Shown here: piece after piece, positions 54,786-62,374 of the stretch
How the letters are laid out: each line of letters begins with the position of its first letter
Position numbering within the stretch: position 1 is the first letter of the stretch
The notes under the pieces: generated by a model
The model's database searches: none
What the model saw: the letters and a program-made list of their open reading frames with translations, nothing else
Told to the model about the DNA's origin: nothing
Assembly: GCF_000455205.1 (NCBI RefSeq)
Contig: NZ_AUWQ01000004.1
Coordinates: forward strand, 1-64,000
Origin: Mycobacterium sp. UM_CSW
Lineage (GTDB): Bacteria > Actinomycetota > Actinomycetes > Mycobacteriales > Mycobacteriaceae
Length of the DNA: 64,000 nucleotides
Direction: 5' to 3'
Position numbers and translations under genes: made by a program

Positions 54786-55682
54786 CTAAGCGTTCACACG
54801 TTTGAGGTGCCTGTCGAGAAAGGCGAGCTGATCCGCGACGACGCGCTCGAAGGCGTCGCCGACATAGATCTCGAAATGCCCCTCGGGATACATCCGGACC
54901 TCCCCGCGCGGTGCCTTCGCCGCGTAGCGCAGCGTCGGCACCGGGGGAGCCACCGAGTCGGCCTCGCAGACGCAGAACAGGATGGGGCACGCGACCTTCG
55001 CGGCCAGCCGGCCGGGTCGGTAGGCGGCGACCTTCAACGCGAACCGGGCGGCGACCTCGTTGGGCACGGTCTGGCCCTCGGGGACCAGCCTCATGTAGCC
55101 GGGGTAGACGTCGGGCGCGTTCATCAGGGCGACTTCGCCCGGCCTGCCGGCCGCGGGAACCATCACCGGCGACCTGCCGAGCCCGGCCGCGATGAGGTCC
55201 CGTGTGGCCAGTAGGCCGACGCGGCCGAAAATCACCGGGCTCAGCGTGCGCGCGGATGCGATGCCGTCAGTAAACGGGCACTGGGCCACGGCGGCCTTGA
55301 TGCCCGGCACCCTGGCCGCCGTCGCGATCACGTGTCCGCCGCCAAAAGAGGTGCCCCACACGCCGATTCGATCGTGATCGACGCCGTCAAGGGTGTGGGC
55401 GTGGCCGACCGCGGCCGCCCAGTCCGCGAGCTGCATCCCGATGTCGAGCAGTTGTCGCGGCCGGCCTTCGCTGTCGCCGAAGTTGCGGTAGTCGAACACC
55501 AGGCAGGCGTAGCCGGCTGCGCTGAAGCGTTCGGCATAGGCGTCCAGCCGCATGGTCCGCACCGCACCCAGGCCGTGCGCCATCACCAGCAGCGGCGCGG
55601 CGCCACCGCCGTCCGGCCGGTAGAGCCACGCGCTGATCCGGTCGGCACCGGACCGGAATTGGACGTCCTCGCGTTGCGCCAT
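54786..55682 (-). CDS. Alpha/beta hydrolase (dienelactone hydrolase/acetyl xylan esterase group)
   Basis: The 298-residue protein has an oxyanion region (LLVMAHGLGAVRTMRLDAYAERFSAAGY), the nucleophile in GVWGTSFGGGHVIATAA, an Asp in the CEADSVAP segment and a His in YPEGHFEIY. These are the positions of a Ser-Asp-His triad. Starts at 55682 and 55694 are both possible. It is divergent from a dehydrogenase-SDR pair, across a GAAACGTTTC palindrome, and may act on the same compound. It is absent from this place in M. tuberculosis. Confidence 0.87.
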   Translation of the reverse strand: MAQREDVQFRSGADRISAWLYRPDGGGAAPLLVMAHGLGAVRTMRLDAYAERFSAAGYACLVFDYRNFGDSEGRPRQLLDIGMQLADWAAAVGHAHTLDGVDHDRIGVWGTSFGGGHVIATAARVPGIKAAVAQCPFTDGIASARTLSPVIFGRVGLLATRDLIAAGLGRSPVMVPAAGRPGEVALMNAPDVYPGYMRLVPEGQTVPNEVAARFALKVAAYRPGRLAAKVACPILFCVCEADSVAPPVPTLRYAAKAPRGEVRMYPEGHFEIYVGDAFERVVADQLAFLDRHLKRVNA

Positions 55683-55738
55683 GAGCGTTTCCATTCTGCC
55701 CCGGCGCCGTAGGCGTCGCAGAAGTTGTGGACTACTGT

Positions 55739-55754
55739 CTAGAAACGTTTCGAG
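55739..55754. promoter_or_regulatory. Divergent operator CTAGAAACGTTTCGAG
   Basis: A 16-base palindrome with seven of eight positions matching per arm (core GAAACGTTTC perfect) sits between the alpha/beta hydrolase and the dehydrogenase genes, 57 and 22 bases from their starts. A single repressor here could control both directions. The regulator is not next to it. Confidence 0.7.
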
Positions 55755-55776
55755 CGTTCGAGGGACGGAGACTCTC

Positions 55777-56877
55777 ATGGCCATCCGCGTCGCACACGTC
55801 GGTACCGGAAACGTCGGAGGGTTGGCCCTGGCCGAGCTGATCACCAATCCCGCGTTCGAGCTGACGGGCGTGTGCGTGTCCACGCCGGAGAAGGTGGGCA
55901 AGGACGCCGGGCAACTGTGCGGCGTAGGGCTGGACGTCGAGACCGTGACGGGCGTCGCCGCCGTTTCGGACCTCGACGCCATCCTGGCCGCCAAGCCCGA
56001 GTGCGTCGTCTACTGCGCCATGGGCGATACCCGGCTGCCCGACGCGATGGCGGACGTCATGCGCATCCTGGCCGCCGGCATCAACGTCGTCGGATCGTCC
56101 CCGGGCTTGCTGCAGTACCCGTGGGGGGTCATGCCCGACAAATACATCGCCCGGGTGGAAGATGCTGCCCAACAAGGGAATTCGAGCATCTTCATCAGCG
56201 GCGTGGATCCGGGATTCGCCAACGACCTGATCCCGTTCGCGCTCGCCGGTACCTGTCAGCGCATCGAACAGGTGCGCTGCATGGAGATTCACGATTATGC
56301 GTCGTACAACGGCGTCGAGGTGATGAGCTACATGGGCTTCGCCCAGCCCCTGGACGACATCCCGATGCTGTTGCAGCCGGGTGTTCTGAGCATCGCGTGG
56401 GGGACCGCGATCCGACAGTTGGCGGCCGGCCTCGGCATCGAGATCGACGAGATCACCGAGTCCTACCAACGTGAGCCGGCACCCGAGGACTTCGACATCG
56501 CTGTGGGACACGTTGCCAAGGGCACGCTGGCGGTGCTGCAGTTCGAGATCCGCGGCATGGTCAAGGGTCACCCCGCGATAGTCATCGAGCACGTCACCCG
56601 GCTGCGGCCCGACCTGCGCCCCGACCTGCCCCAGCCTGCCTCCGGCGACGGCTCGTATCGCGTCGAGATCACCGGCGAACCTTCCTACGCCGTGGACATC
56701 ATTCCCAGTAGCCGCAAGGGCGACCACAATCACGCCGCGATCGCCGGGGCCGCCGGCCGCATCGTCAACGCGATCCCCGCGGTGATCGCCGCGCCGCCGG
56801 GGATCCGGACGACGCTGGATCTGCCGCTGGTGACTGGTAAGGGCCTTTATGCGCCAAAAGACTTGGTAGTTCAGTAA
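55777..56877 (+). CDS. Dihydrodipicolinate-reductase-like dehydrogenase
   Basis: The 366-residue protein has an N-terminal Rossmann fold of the DapB type (RVAHVGTGNVGGLALAELITNPAFELTGVCVST) and the GVDPGFANDLIPFALAG segment typical of the mycobacterial group annotated as dihydrodipicolinate reductase-like or NAD(P)H-dependent amine dehydrogenase. It is longer than true DapB (about 245 residues) and lacks its lysine-pathway neighbours, so another substrate is likely. GGACGGAG precedes the ATG. It lies 18 bases before the SDR gene. Confidence 0.85.
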   Translation: MAIRVAHVGTGNVGGLALAELITNPAFELTGVCVSTPEKVGKDAGQLCGVGLDVETVTGVAAVSDLDAILAAKPECVVYCAMGDTRLPDAMADVMRILAAGINVVGSSPGLLQYPWGVMPDKYIARVEDAAQQGNSSIFISGVDPGFANDLIPFALAGTCQRIEQVRCMEIHDYASYNGVEVMSYMGFAQPLDDIPMLLQPGVLSIAWGTAIRQLAAGLGIEIDEITESYQREPAPEDFDIAVGHVAKGTLAVLQFEIRGMVKGHPAIVIEHVTRLRPDLRPDLPQPASGDGSYRVEITGEPSYAVDIIPSSRKGDHNHAAIAGAAGRIVNAIPAVIAAPPGIRTTLDLPLVTGKGLYAPKDLVVQ

Positions 56878-56895
56878 ATTCGAAAGGACTGTTAA

Positions 56896-57636
56896 ATGGG
56901 ACGGGTTGACGGCAAGGTAGCGCTGATCAGTGGCGCTGCCGGCGGCATGGGCGCCGAAGATGCGCGGCTGCTGGTCGAGGAAGGCGCCAAGGTGGTTATC
57001 GGCGACATCCTGGACGACCAGGGCAAGGCGCTGGCTGACGAGCTCGGCGACTCCGCGCGCTACGTCCACCTCGACGTCACCCAGCCCGACCAGTGGGACG
57101 CCGCGGTCGCGACCGCCGTCGGTGAATTCGGCAAGCTGAACGTGCTGGTCAACAACGCGGGCACGGTCGCGCTGGGTCCGTTGAAGGACTTCAAGCTGGA
57201 CAAGTGGCAGAAGGTGATCGACGTCAACCTGACCGGCACCTTTCTGGGCATGCGGGCGGCGGTCGAGCCGATGACCGCGGCCGGGGGCGGCTCCATCATC
57301 AACGTGTCGTCGATTGAGGGGCTGCGCGGCGCGCCGATGGTGCACCCGTACGTCGCGTCCAAGTGGGGCGTGCGCGGGCTGGCCAAGTCGGCGGCTTTGG
57401 AGTTGGCGCCGTTGAACATCCGGGTGAATTCGATCCACCCCGGTTTCATCCGCACCCCGATGACCGCGCACCTGCCCGAAGACATGGTCACCATCCCGCT
57501 CGGCCGTCCGGGTGAAGTCCGCGAGGTCGCAACGTTCGTGCTGTTCCTGGCCAGCGACGAGTCCTCTTACTCGACGGGGAGCGAATTCGTCATGGACGGT
57601 GGGCTGATAACCGACGTGAACCACAAAGAGTTCTGA
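56896..57636 (+). CDS. Short-chain dehydrogenase, FabG3/20-beta-HSD-like
   Basis: The 246-residue classical SDR has the cofactor motif SGAAGGMGAEDARLL, LDVTQPDQWD, NNAG at 89-92, catalytic Ser in NVSSIEG and Tyr-Lys in HPYVASKWGVRGLAKSAALEL, with the C-terminal GSEFVMDGGL. Its N-terminal half resembles Rv2002 (FabG3), which acts on 3-alpha/20-beta-hydroxysteroids. AAAGGAC precedes the ATG. It forms an operon with the upstream dehydrogenase. Confidence 0.9.
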   Translation: MGRVDGKVALISGAAGGMGAEDARLLVEEGAKVVIGDILDDQGKALADELGDSARYVHLDVTQPDQWDAAVATAVGEFGKLNVLVNNAGTVALGPLKDFKLDKWQKVIDVNLTGTFLGMRAAVEPMTAAGGGSIINVSSIEGLRGAPMVHPYVASKWGVRGLAKSAALELAPLNIRVNSIHPGFIRTPMTAHLPEDMVTIPLGRPGEVREVATFVLFLASDESSYSTGSEFVMDGGLITDVNHKEF

Positions 57637-57683
57637 CGCGCCACCCCCCGGCCGTCGAAAGATAAGCGAGCGGTGACGCACGG

Positions 57684-58397
57684 TTACTTGCCGGGCTGCC
57701 CCGACCCGAGCGCGGCTTTGGCGGCGAGTTGCTTGGCCAAGGATACGGCGAAGGGGTTCGCGTCGCTGTAGGCACACCCCATGACATCGATCGCTACGTT
57801 GTTGGCGATCGTGAGAGCGCGTTGGCAGCGCCAGCCGATGTTTCTCTCGCTCTGTCTGGTCGCTGTCAACATTCCGCCGGAGTCATTGACCGGCCCGACG
57901 TCCCACGTGCCGCTCTTCCCCGGGTCCGGGGGGTGCGCCGTATAACTCCGATTCGAGCAGCCCCGCCAGAGCCCGGCCGCCCGCCGGTAGAAGGCCGTTG
58001 CCTGATCCGCGGTGGGAAACGCCACGACGTCCTGGTCAACGTAGTGGGCAGGTTGGTCTCCTGGCTCGAACAGGACTTGGCCCTGATAGGCGGTCCACCC
58101 GCTGCCCGCATAGGCGGGCCCGGTCGCCGGTATGGCCAACGCCACGCATTCGGGCGGTGTGCCCTCGCCTGTTGACATCTGCGTGTAGTTCCGCCCGTCC
58201 TCGACGGTCATGCCGCTTGCGTCCATCGTGGTGTTGACCTGCTCTGTGTCGAGCAACAATCCCGGCAACGCGGAAGCCGAGATCGGCGGCGGCGGCGAAA
58301 GCGGCGCGGATGAAGCCTCCTTCGGGGCCGGACCCCCAGTGCACCCGGCCACCAGGGTGCAGGTGGCCAGAGCGGTGGCCCACCTCGACTTGTTCAT
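57684..58397 (-). CDS. PknH-like sensor-domain lipoprotein, copy 1
   Basis: The 237-residue precursor has a lipoprotein signal (LATCTLVAGC, lipid-linked Cys at about 19) and an extracellular domain like that of the kinase PknH (PF14032): LPGLLLDTEQVNTTMDASGM, a central DVVAFPTADQATAFYRRAAGLWRGC, and CQRALTIANNVAIDVMGC with the conserved cysteines. It carries no kinase domain. It should sit outside the membrane and bind an unknown ligand. It lies just downstream of copy 2 on the same strand. Confidence 0.88.
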   Translation of the reverse strand: MNKSRWATALATCTLVAGCTGGPAPKEASSAPLSPPPPISASALPGLLLDTEQVNTTMDASGMTVEDGRNYTQMSTGEGTPPECVALAIPATGPAYAGSGWTAYQGQVLFEPGDQPAHYVDQDVVAFPTADQATAFYRRAAGLWRGCSNRSYTAHPPDPGKSGTWDVGPVNDSGGMLTATRQSERNIGWRCQRALTIANNVAIDVMGCAYSDANPFAVSLAKQLAAKAALGSGQPGK

Positions 58398-58458
58398 CGC
58401 AGTCCGCTGACTTTCTTTTACGTCGGGCAGCCGGGTGGCGGGACGTTAGCGCACCCCG

Positions 58459-59181
58459 TCAGTGCGCTTGCCGGGTGACGGTGGCGGCCATCTTGTCTGC
58501 GATTTGGCCGGCTTGGTCACCGAGCTGATATGCGCAGGCATTGACGTCGAGGACCACGTTCAAGACGGCGCGCAGCACGTGTCGGCAGCTGTAACCGTTG
58601 CCGCCCTCCAGCGTGTGTGGCTGTGTGATCGCCGGGGCATCCCCGCCCAGGTTTCCGACGGACCACAGGTAGTCCCGCCCCAAATGATGGGCGGTCACGG
58701 TCTGCCCGGCGCAGGCGCGCCACTTGCCCGCCGAAGCCCTCACGAAGGCCACTGCCAATTCGGCAGACGGGAAGCTGACCGCCGCCTGACCGACACGGTG
58801 GTGCGGGTCGTCTCCCACTTCGTGCAGACCCTGGGCGCTGACCGCGGTGTATCCGCTGCCCTGATACACGGCTGCTTCGGCGACGAAGAATGCGGCGCGG
58901 CAGTCCGGGTTGGACAGCGTTCTGTCGACCGTCCATGTCGCGTGCTCGATCGGCGAGGTGGGCTGCATGTCCGAGGCGCCCATCGCGGCATTGACGTCCG
59001 CGACGGTGAGCAGAATGGAGTCCAGTCGCTCGGATGCCGTCACCGGCGCCGGTGAGGTCGTTTGCGCGGTGGGCGTGGCACGCCCGCAGCCGGTCATCAT
59101 GACTGCCGCGACCATCAACGCGGCCGCCGCGGAGGCGCCGACGCGCCGGGGTGTGCGGGATCGGCGGGGGCACACCGGCAT
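58459..59181 (-). CDS. PknH-like sensor-domain lipoprotein, copy 2
   Basis: The 240-residue precursor has a longer basic n-region (CPRRSRTPRRVG), a hydrophobic core and the lipobox VMMTGC (Cys about 32). The sensor domain follows with LDSILLTVADVNAAMGASDMQ, then AAVSFPSAELAVAFVRASAGKWRAC and CRHVLRAVLNVVLDVNACAYQ. It is a paralogue of copy 1, 61 bases apart, and the two may be one transcript. The gene is divergent from the peptide-TldD-TldE-exporter cluster. Confidence 0.88.
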   Translation of the reverse strand: MPVCPRRSRTPRRVGASAAAALMVAAVMMTGCGRATPTAQTTSPAPVTASERLDSILLTVADVNAAMGASDMQPTSPIEHATWTVDRTLSNPDCRAAFFVAEAAVYQGSGYTAVSAQGLHEVGDDPHHRVGQAAVSFPSAELAVAFVRASAGKWRACAGQTVTAHHLGRDYLWSVGNLGGDAPAITQPHTLEGGNGYSCRHVLRAVLNVVLDVNACAYQLGDQAGQIADKMAATVTRQAH

Positions 59182-59336
59182 GCGCAGATGCTACCAACGC
59201 GGCACTCATTCCGAGCGAGGCCGGGCGCGGTCGTCGCGGTCGTCGTAGAAACTTGAAGCGGCGGTTGGCTGCTCGATTCCCGCCATGTGATAGATGTCGG
59301 GCGTTCGGCCAAGAAGTCCGAGAGAAGGGGACCTTC
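59182..59336. promoter_or_regulatory. Divergent promoter region of the sensor lipoprotein and the peptide-TldD cluster
   Basis: This 155-base gap must hold the promoters of both directions. A TTGGCT at 59265-59270 and a GATAGATG at 59289-59296 are weak -35/-10 candidates for the plus strand. The strong ribosome-binding site of the micro-ORF ends it. No hairpin of note is seen. Confidence 0.4.
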
Positions 59337-59402
59337 ATGGAGAAGGGTAGCCGGAACAACTCGGTAAGCATCATCAGAGCCGTGGTTAGGGCGAAATGGT
59401 GA
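59337..59402 (+). CDS. 21-residue cationic micro-ORF coupled to tldD
   Basis: An ATG six bases after GAAGGGGA, one of the best ribosome-binding sites in the window, opens a 21-codon frame beginning MEKGSRNNSVSI and ending RAKW. The peptide has a net charge of about +4, no Cys, and a hydrophobic IIRAVV centre. It uses AGA and AGG, codons that are rare in this genome. Its last seven bases overlap the tldD start (ATGGTGA), and the tldD ribosome-binding site lies inside it. It may be the substrate of the adjacent protease or a regulatory leader peptide. Confidence 0.6.
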   Translation: MEKGSRNNSVSIIRAVVRAKW

Positions 59403-60916
59403 CATCGAATCGGGAGATCGACGCCGAATTTCTGAGCCTTCCTCGCCGCCAGCTAGCCGACGCCGCGATGTCGGCGGCCACCGCCGCCGGGGCCACCCAC
59501 GCCGACTTGCGGGTGCACCGCATCACTACCGAAGCGATCCAGCTGCGCAACGGGAGGCTGGAGACGGCGGCGTTGAACCGCGAGCTCGGCTTGGCGGTCC
59601 GGGTGATTGTCGACGGCACTTGGGGATTCGCCTCACACGCCGAGCTGGCCCCGGATGTCGCGGCGGATACCGCGCGACGGGCCGTGCGGGCGGCCACCAC
59701 GCTGGCGGCGCTGAACACCGAGCCCGTTGAGCTGGCGCCCGAACTCGTGTACGCCGATGCCACCTGGGTGTCGAGCTACCAGATCGACCCGTTCACCGTT
59801 CCCACCGCCGACAAGATCGCCGTACTGCAGGAGTATTCGGGTCGGTTGCTGGCCGGCGACGGGGTGGACCACGTCTCGGCGAACGTGACCGTCGTCAAAG
59901 AGCAAACCTTCTATGCCGACATGTTCGGTTCGTCGATCACCCAGCAGCGGGTGCGCTTGACACCGGCCTTCGAGGCCGTGGCCGTTGACGCCGCGGCGGG
60001 GTGCTTCGACACGATGCGCACGCTCGCACCCCCGATGGGACGCGGTTGGGAGGCGTTGGCCGGCGACGAAATCTGGAACTGGACCGACGAACTCGCGCAA
60101 ATCCCGTCGCTGCTGGCCGAGAAGGCCAAGGCCCCCGGCGTTACCGCGGGGCCGACGGATTTGGTGATCGATCCGTCCAACCTGTGGCTGACCATTCACG
60201 AATCAATAGGCCACGCAACCGAATACGACCGCGCCATCGGACACGAGACGGCCTACGCCGGCACGTCATTCGCCACCCCGGACATGCTGGGGACCCTGCG
60301 CTACGGTTCGCCGGTGATGAACGTGACCGCCGATCGCACCGTCGAATTCGGCCTCGCCAGCGTCGGTTACGACGACGAGGGGGTGGCCGCCCAGAACTGG
60401 GATCTGGTCCGCGAGGGGATATTGGTTGGCTATCAGCTCGACCGGATGTCCGCGTCACGGCTCGGGCGGCCACGCTCGAACGGCTGTTCATACGCCGACT
60501 CGCCCTATCACGTCCCGATCCAGCGGATGGCCAACGTCTCGCTACAGCCCAGCCCCGGCGACACCGGCACCGCCGACCTGATAGCGCGAGTCGACGACGG
60601 CATCTACGTCGTGGGCGATAAGTCGTGCTCAATCGATATGCAGCGCTACAACTTTCAGTCCACCGGGCAGCGGTTCTTCCGCATTCGCGACGGTCGCCTC
60701 TGCGGTCAGCTGCGCGACGTCGCCTATCAGGCGACCACCATCGACTTCTGGAATTCGATGGAGGCCCTGGGGGGTGAGTCGACCTGGCGGCTCGGCGGCG
60801 CCTTCACGTGCGGCAAGGCCCAGCCTGGACAGTTGGCCGCCGTCAGCCACGGCTGCCCGTCAGCGCTGTTCCGCGACATCAACGTGCTCAACACCCGCGC
60901 CGGGGCCAGTCGATGA
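59396..60916 (+). CDS. tldD: TldD-type metalloprotease subunit
   Basis: The 506-residue protein is the zinc-binding half of the TldD/TldE heterodimer, which in E. coli trims unfolded peptides and matures microcin B17. The zinc motif HESIGH (HExxxH) is at 268-273, and the GQLRDVAYQATTIDFWNSM region near 440-460 fits the C-terminal domain. It has an N-terminal domain with THADLRVHRITTEAIQLRNG. The start overlaps the micro-ORF and the stop overlaps tldE by four bases. It resembles Rv2315c but sits in a different context. Confidence 0.92.
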   Translation: MVTSNREIDAEFLSLPRRQLADAAMSAATAAGATHADLRVHRITTEAIQLRNGRLETAALNRELGLAVRVIVDGTWGFASHAELAPDVAADTARRAVRAATTLAALNTEPVELAPELVYADATWVSSYQIDPFTVPTADKIAVLQEYSGRLLAGDGVDHVSANVTVVKEQTFYADMFGSSITQQRVRLTPAFEAVAVDAAAGCFDTMRTLAPPMGRGWEALAGDEIWNWTDELAQIPSLLAEKAKAPGVTAGPTDLVIDPSNLWLTIHESIGHATEYDRAIGHETAYAGTSFATPDMLGTLRYGSPVMNVTADRTVEFGLASVGYDDEGVAAQNWDLVREGILVGYQLDRMSASRLGRPRSNGCSYADSPYHVPIQRMANVSLQPSPGDTGTADLIARVDDGIYVVGDKSCSIDMQRYNFQSTGQRFFRIRDGRLCGQLRDVAYQATTIDFWNSMEALGGESTWRLGGAFTCGKAQPGQLAAVSHGCPSALFRDINVLNTRAGASR

Positions 60917-62286
60917 TCCCCGCACAGCAGGTCGTCGAGCTCGTTTTGGATGAGGCGGCACGGTCGGGTCGGGCCAATGAGACCCTGGTCCTGGTCACCG
61001 ACCGCACCGAGGCCTCGCTGCGCTGGGCGAACAACTCGATGACCACCAACGGAATCTCGGTCAGTCGCGGCACCACCGTGATTTCCGTTGTGCGCCTCGG
61101 TGACAGCGCGCACGTCGGCTCGCTGCGCTCCGCCGAGGTCGACCCGGCGGCGATTCCCGGGCTGGTGGCGGCGTCCCAGGAGGCGGCGCGTTCGGCTCCG
61201 GCGGCGCGCGATGCCGCACCCCTGCTCGCCGGCGGCGGCCCACCGGACGATTGGGACACGCCGGCTCGCGGCACCGGCGTCGAGGCGTTCGCCGATGTCG
61301 TTGGTCCGTTGAGCCGGGGGTTTCGTGGCGGTGACCAGTTGTACGGCTTCGCGCGCCATGTGGTGGAGACGACGTTTTTGGCCTCGTCGACCGGACTGCG
61401 GCGGCGCTACACCCAACCCACCGGTTCGGTGGAGATCACTGCCAAACGCGCTGCGGCCAGTGCGTGGGCCGGTGTCGGAACGCCGGATTTCCCGGCTGTG
61501 CCAACAGATCTGCTGCTCGAGCGGCTGTCGACTCGCCTCGGTTGGGCGCGGCGCACCGTCGAGCTGCGGCCGGGCCGATACGAGACAATCATGCCGCCGT
61601 CGACGGTGGCGGACATGATGATCTGCTTGCGGCTGAGGATGTCCGGCCGAGCCGCGCAGGAGGGCCGGACCGCGTTTGCGTCGGCCGGCGGCGGGACCCG
61701 GTTGGGTGATCGTCTCACCGATATGCCGCTGTCCCTGTACTCGGACCCGTCGGCCCCCGGCTTGGCGTGCTCGCCATTCATCGCGACACCGCGCTCATCG
61801 GAGATGGTGTCGGTCTTCGACAACGGGATGGATTTCGGGCGAGTGGACTGGATCCGCGACGGGGTGATCAACGCGCTGGCCTATCCACGGGCCGCGGCCG
61901 CCGAGTTCCGGGCGCCCGTCGCGGTGGCCGCCGATAACCTGCTGATGACCGGTGGCAGCGCGGACCTCGCCGAGATGCTCGCCGGCACCGAGCGCGGGCT
62001 GCTGCTGACCACCCTGTGGTATATCCGTGAGGTCGACCCGACGACGCTCCTGCTGACCGGTGTGACCCGCGACGGTGTCTATCTGGTCGAGGACGGCGAA
62101 GTGACGGGGGCGGTCAACAACTTTCGGTTCAGCGAGAGCCCGTTGGATCTGTTGCGGCGGGCGACCCAGGCCGGCGTCAGCGAGGCGACCCTGCCGCGTC
62201 AATGGGGCGATTGGGCCCCTCGGGCGGCAATGCCATCGCTGCGGATCCCCGACTTTCACATGTCGTCGATAAGCCAGGCGCAGTAA
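60913..62286 (+). CDS. tldE: TldE/PmbA protease partner subunit
   Basis: The 457-residue protein is the partner of TldD, similar in fold but without the HExxxH motif. It has [41 protein letters not shown] at the start and [32 protein letters not shown] in the C-terminal domain. The pair forms the chamber in which peptides are cut. Its ATG lies inside the tldD stop (ATGA), a sign of fixed stoichiometry. The nearest named relative is Rv2314c. Confidence 0.92.
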   Translation: MIPAQQVVELVLDEAARSGRANETLVLVTDRTEASLRWANNSMTTNGISVSRGTTVISVVRLGDSAHVGSLRSAEVDPAAIPGLVAASQEAARSAPAARDAAPLLAGGGPPDDWDTPARGTGVEAFADVVGPLSRGFRGGDQLYGFARHVVETTFLASSTGLRRRYTQPTGSVEITAKRAAASAWAGVGTPDFPAVPTDLLLERLSTRLGWARRTVELRPGRYETIMPPSTVADMMICLRLRMSGRAAQEGRTAFASAGGGTRLGDRLTDMPLSLYSDPSAPGLACSPFIATPRSSEMVSVFDNGMDFGRVDWIRDGVINALAYPRAAAAEFRAPVAVAADNLLMTGGSADLAEMLAGTERGLLLTTLWYIREVDPTTLLLTGVTRDGVYLVEDGEVTGAVNNFRFSESPLDLLRRATQAGVSEATLPRQWGDWAPRAAMPSLRIPDFHMSSISQAQ

Positions 62287-62374
62287 GTGATTCCCGTCGG
62301 GGCGTGCCGTTTCCAGGTCCGGGATGCCGCGCGACTCCATCGCGACGCGCCTGGCAATATGCGACAGTACGGAA

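Noticed and set aside
55732-57777. Minus-strand open frame of about 680 codons over the dehydrogenase and SDR genes
   Set aside because: It lies opposite two genes with full Rossmann motifs and has no domain of its own.
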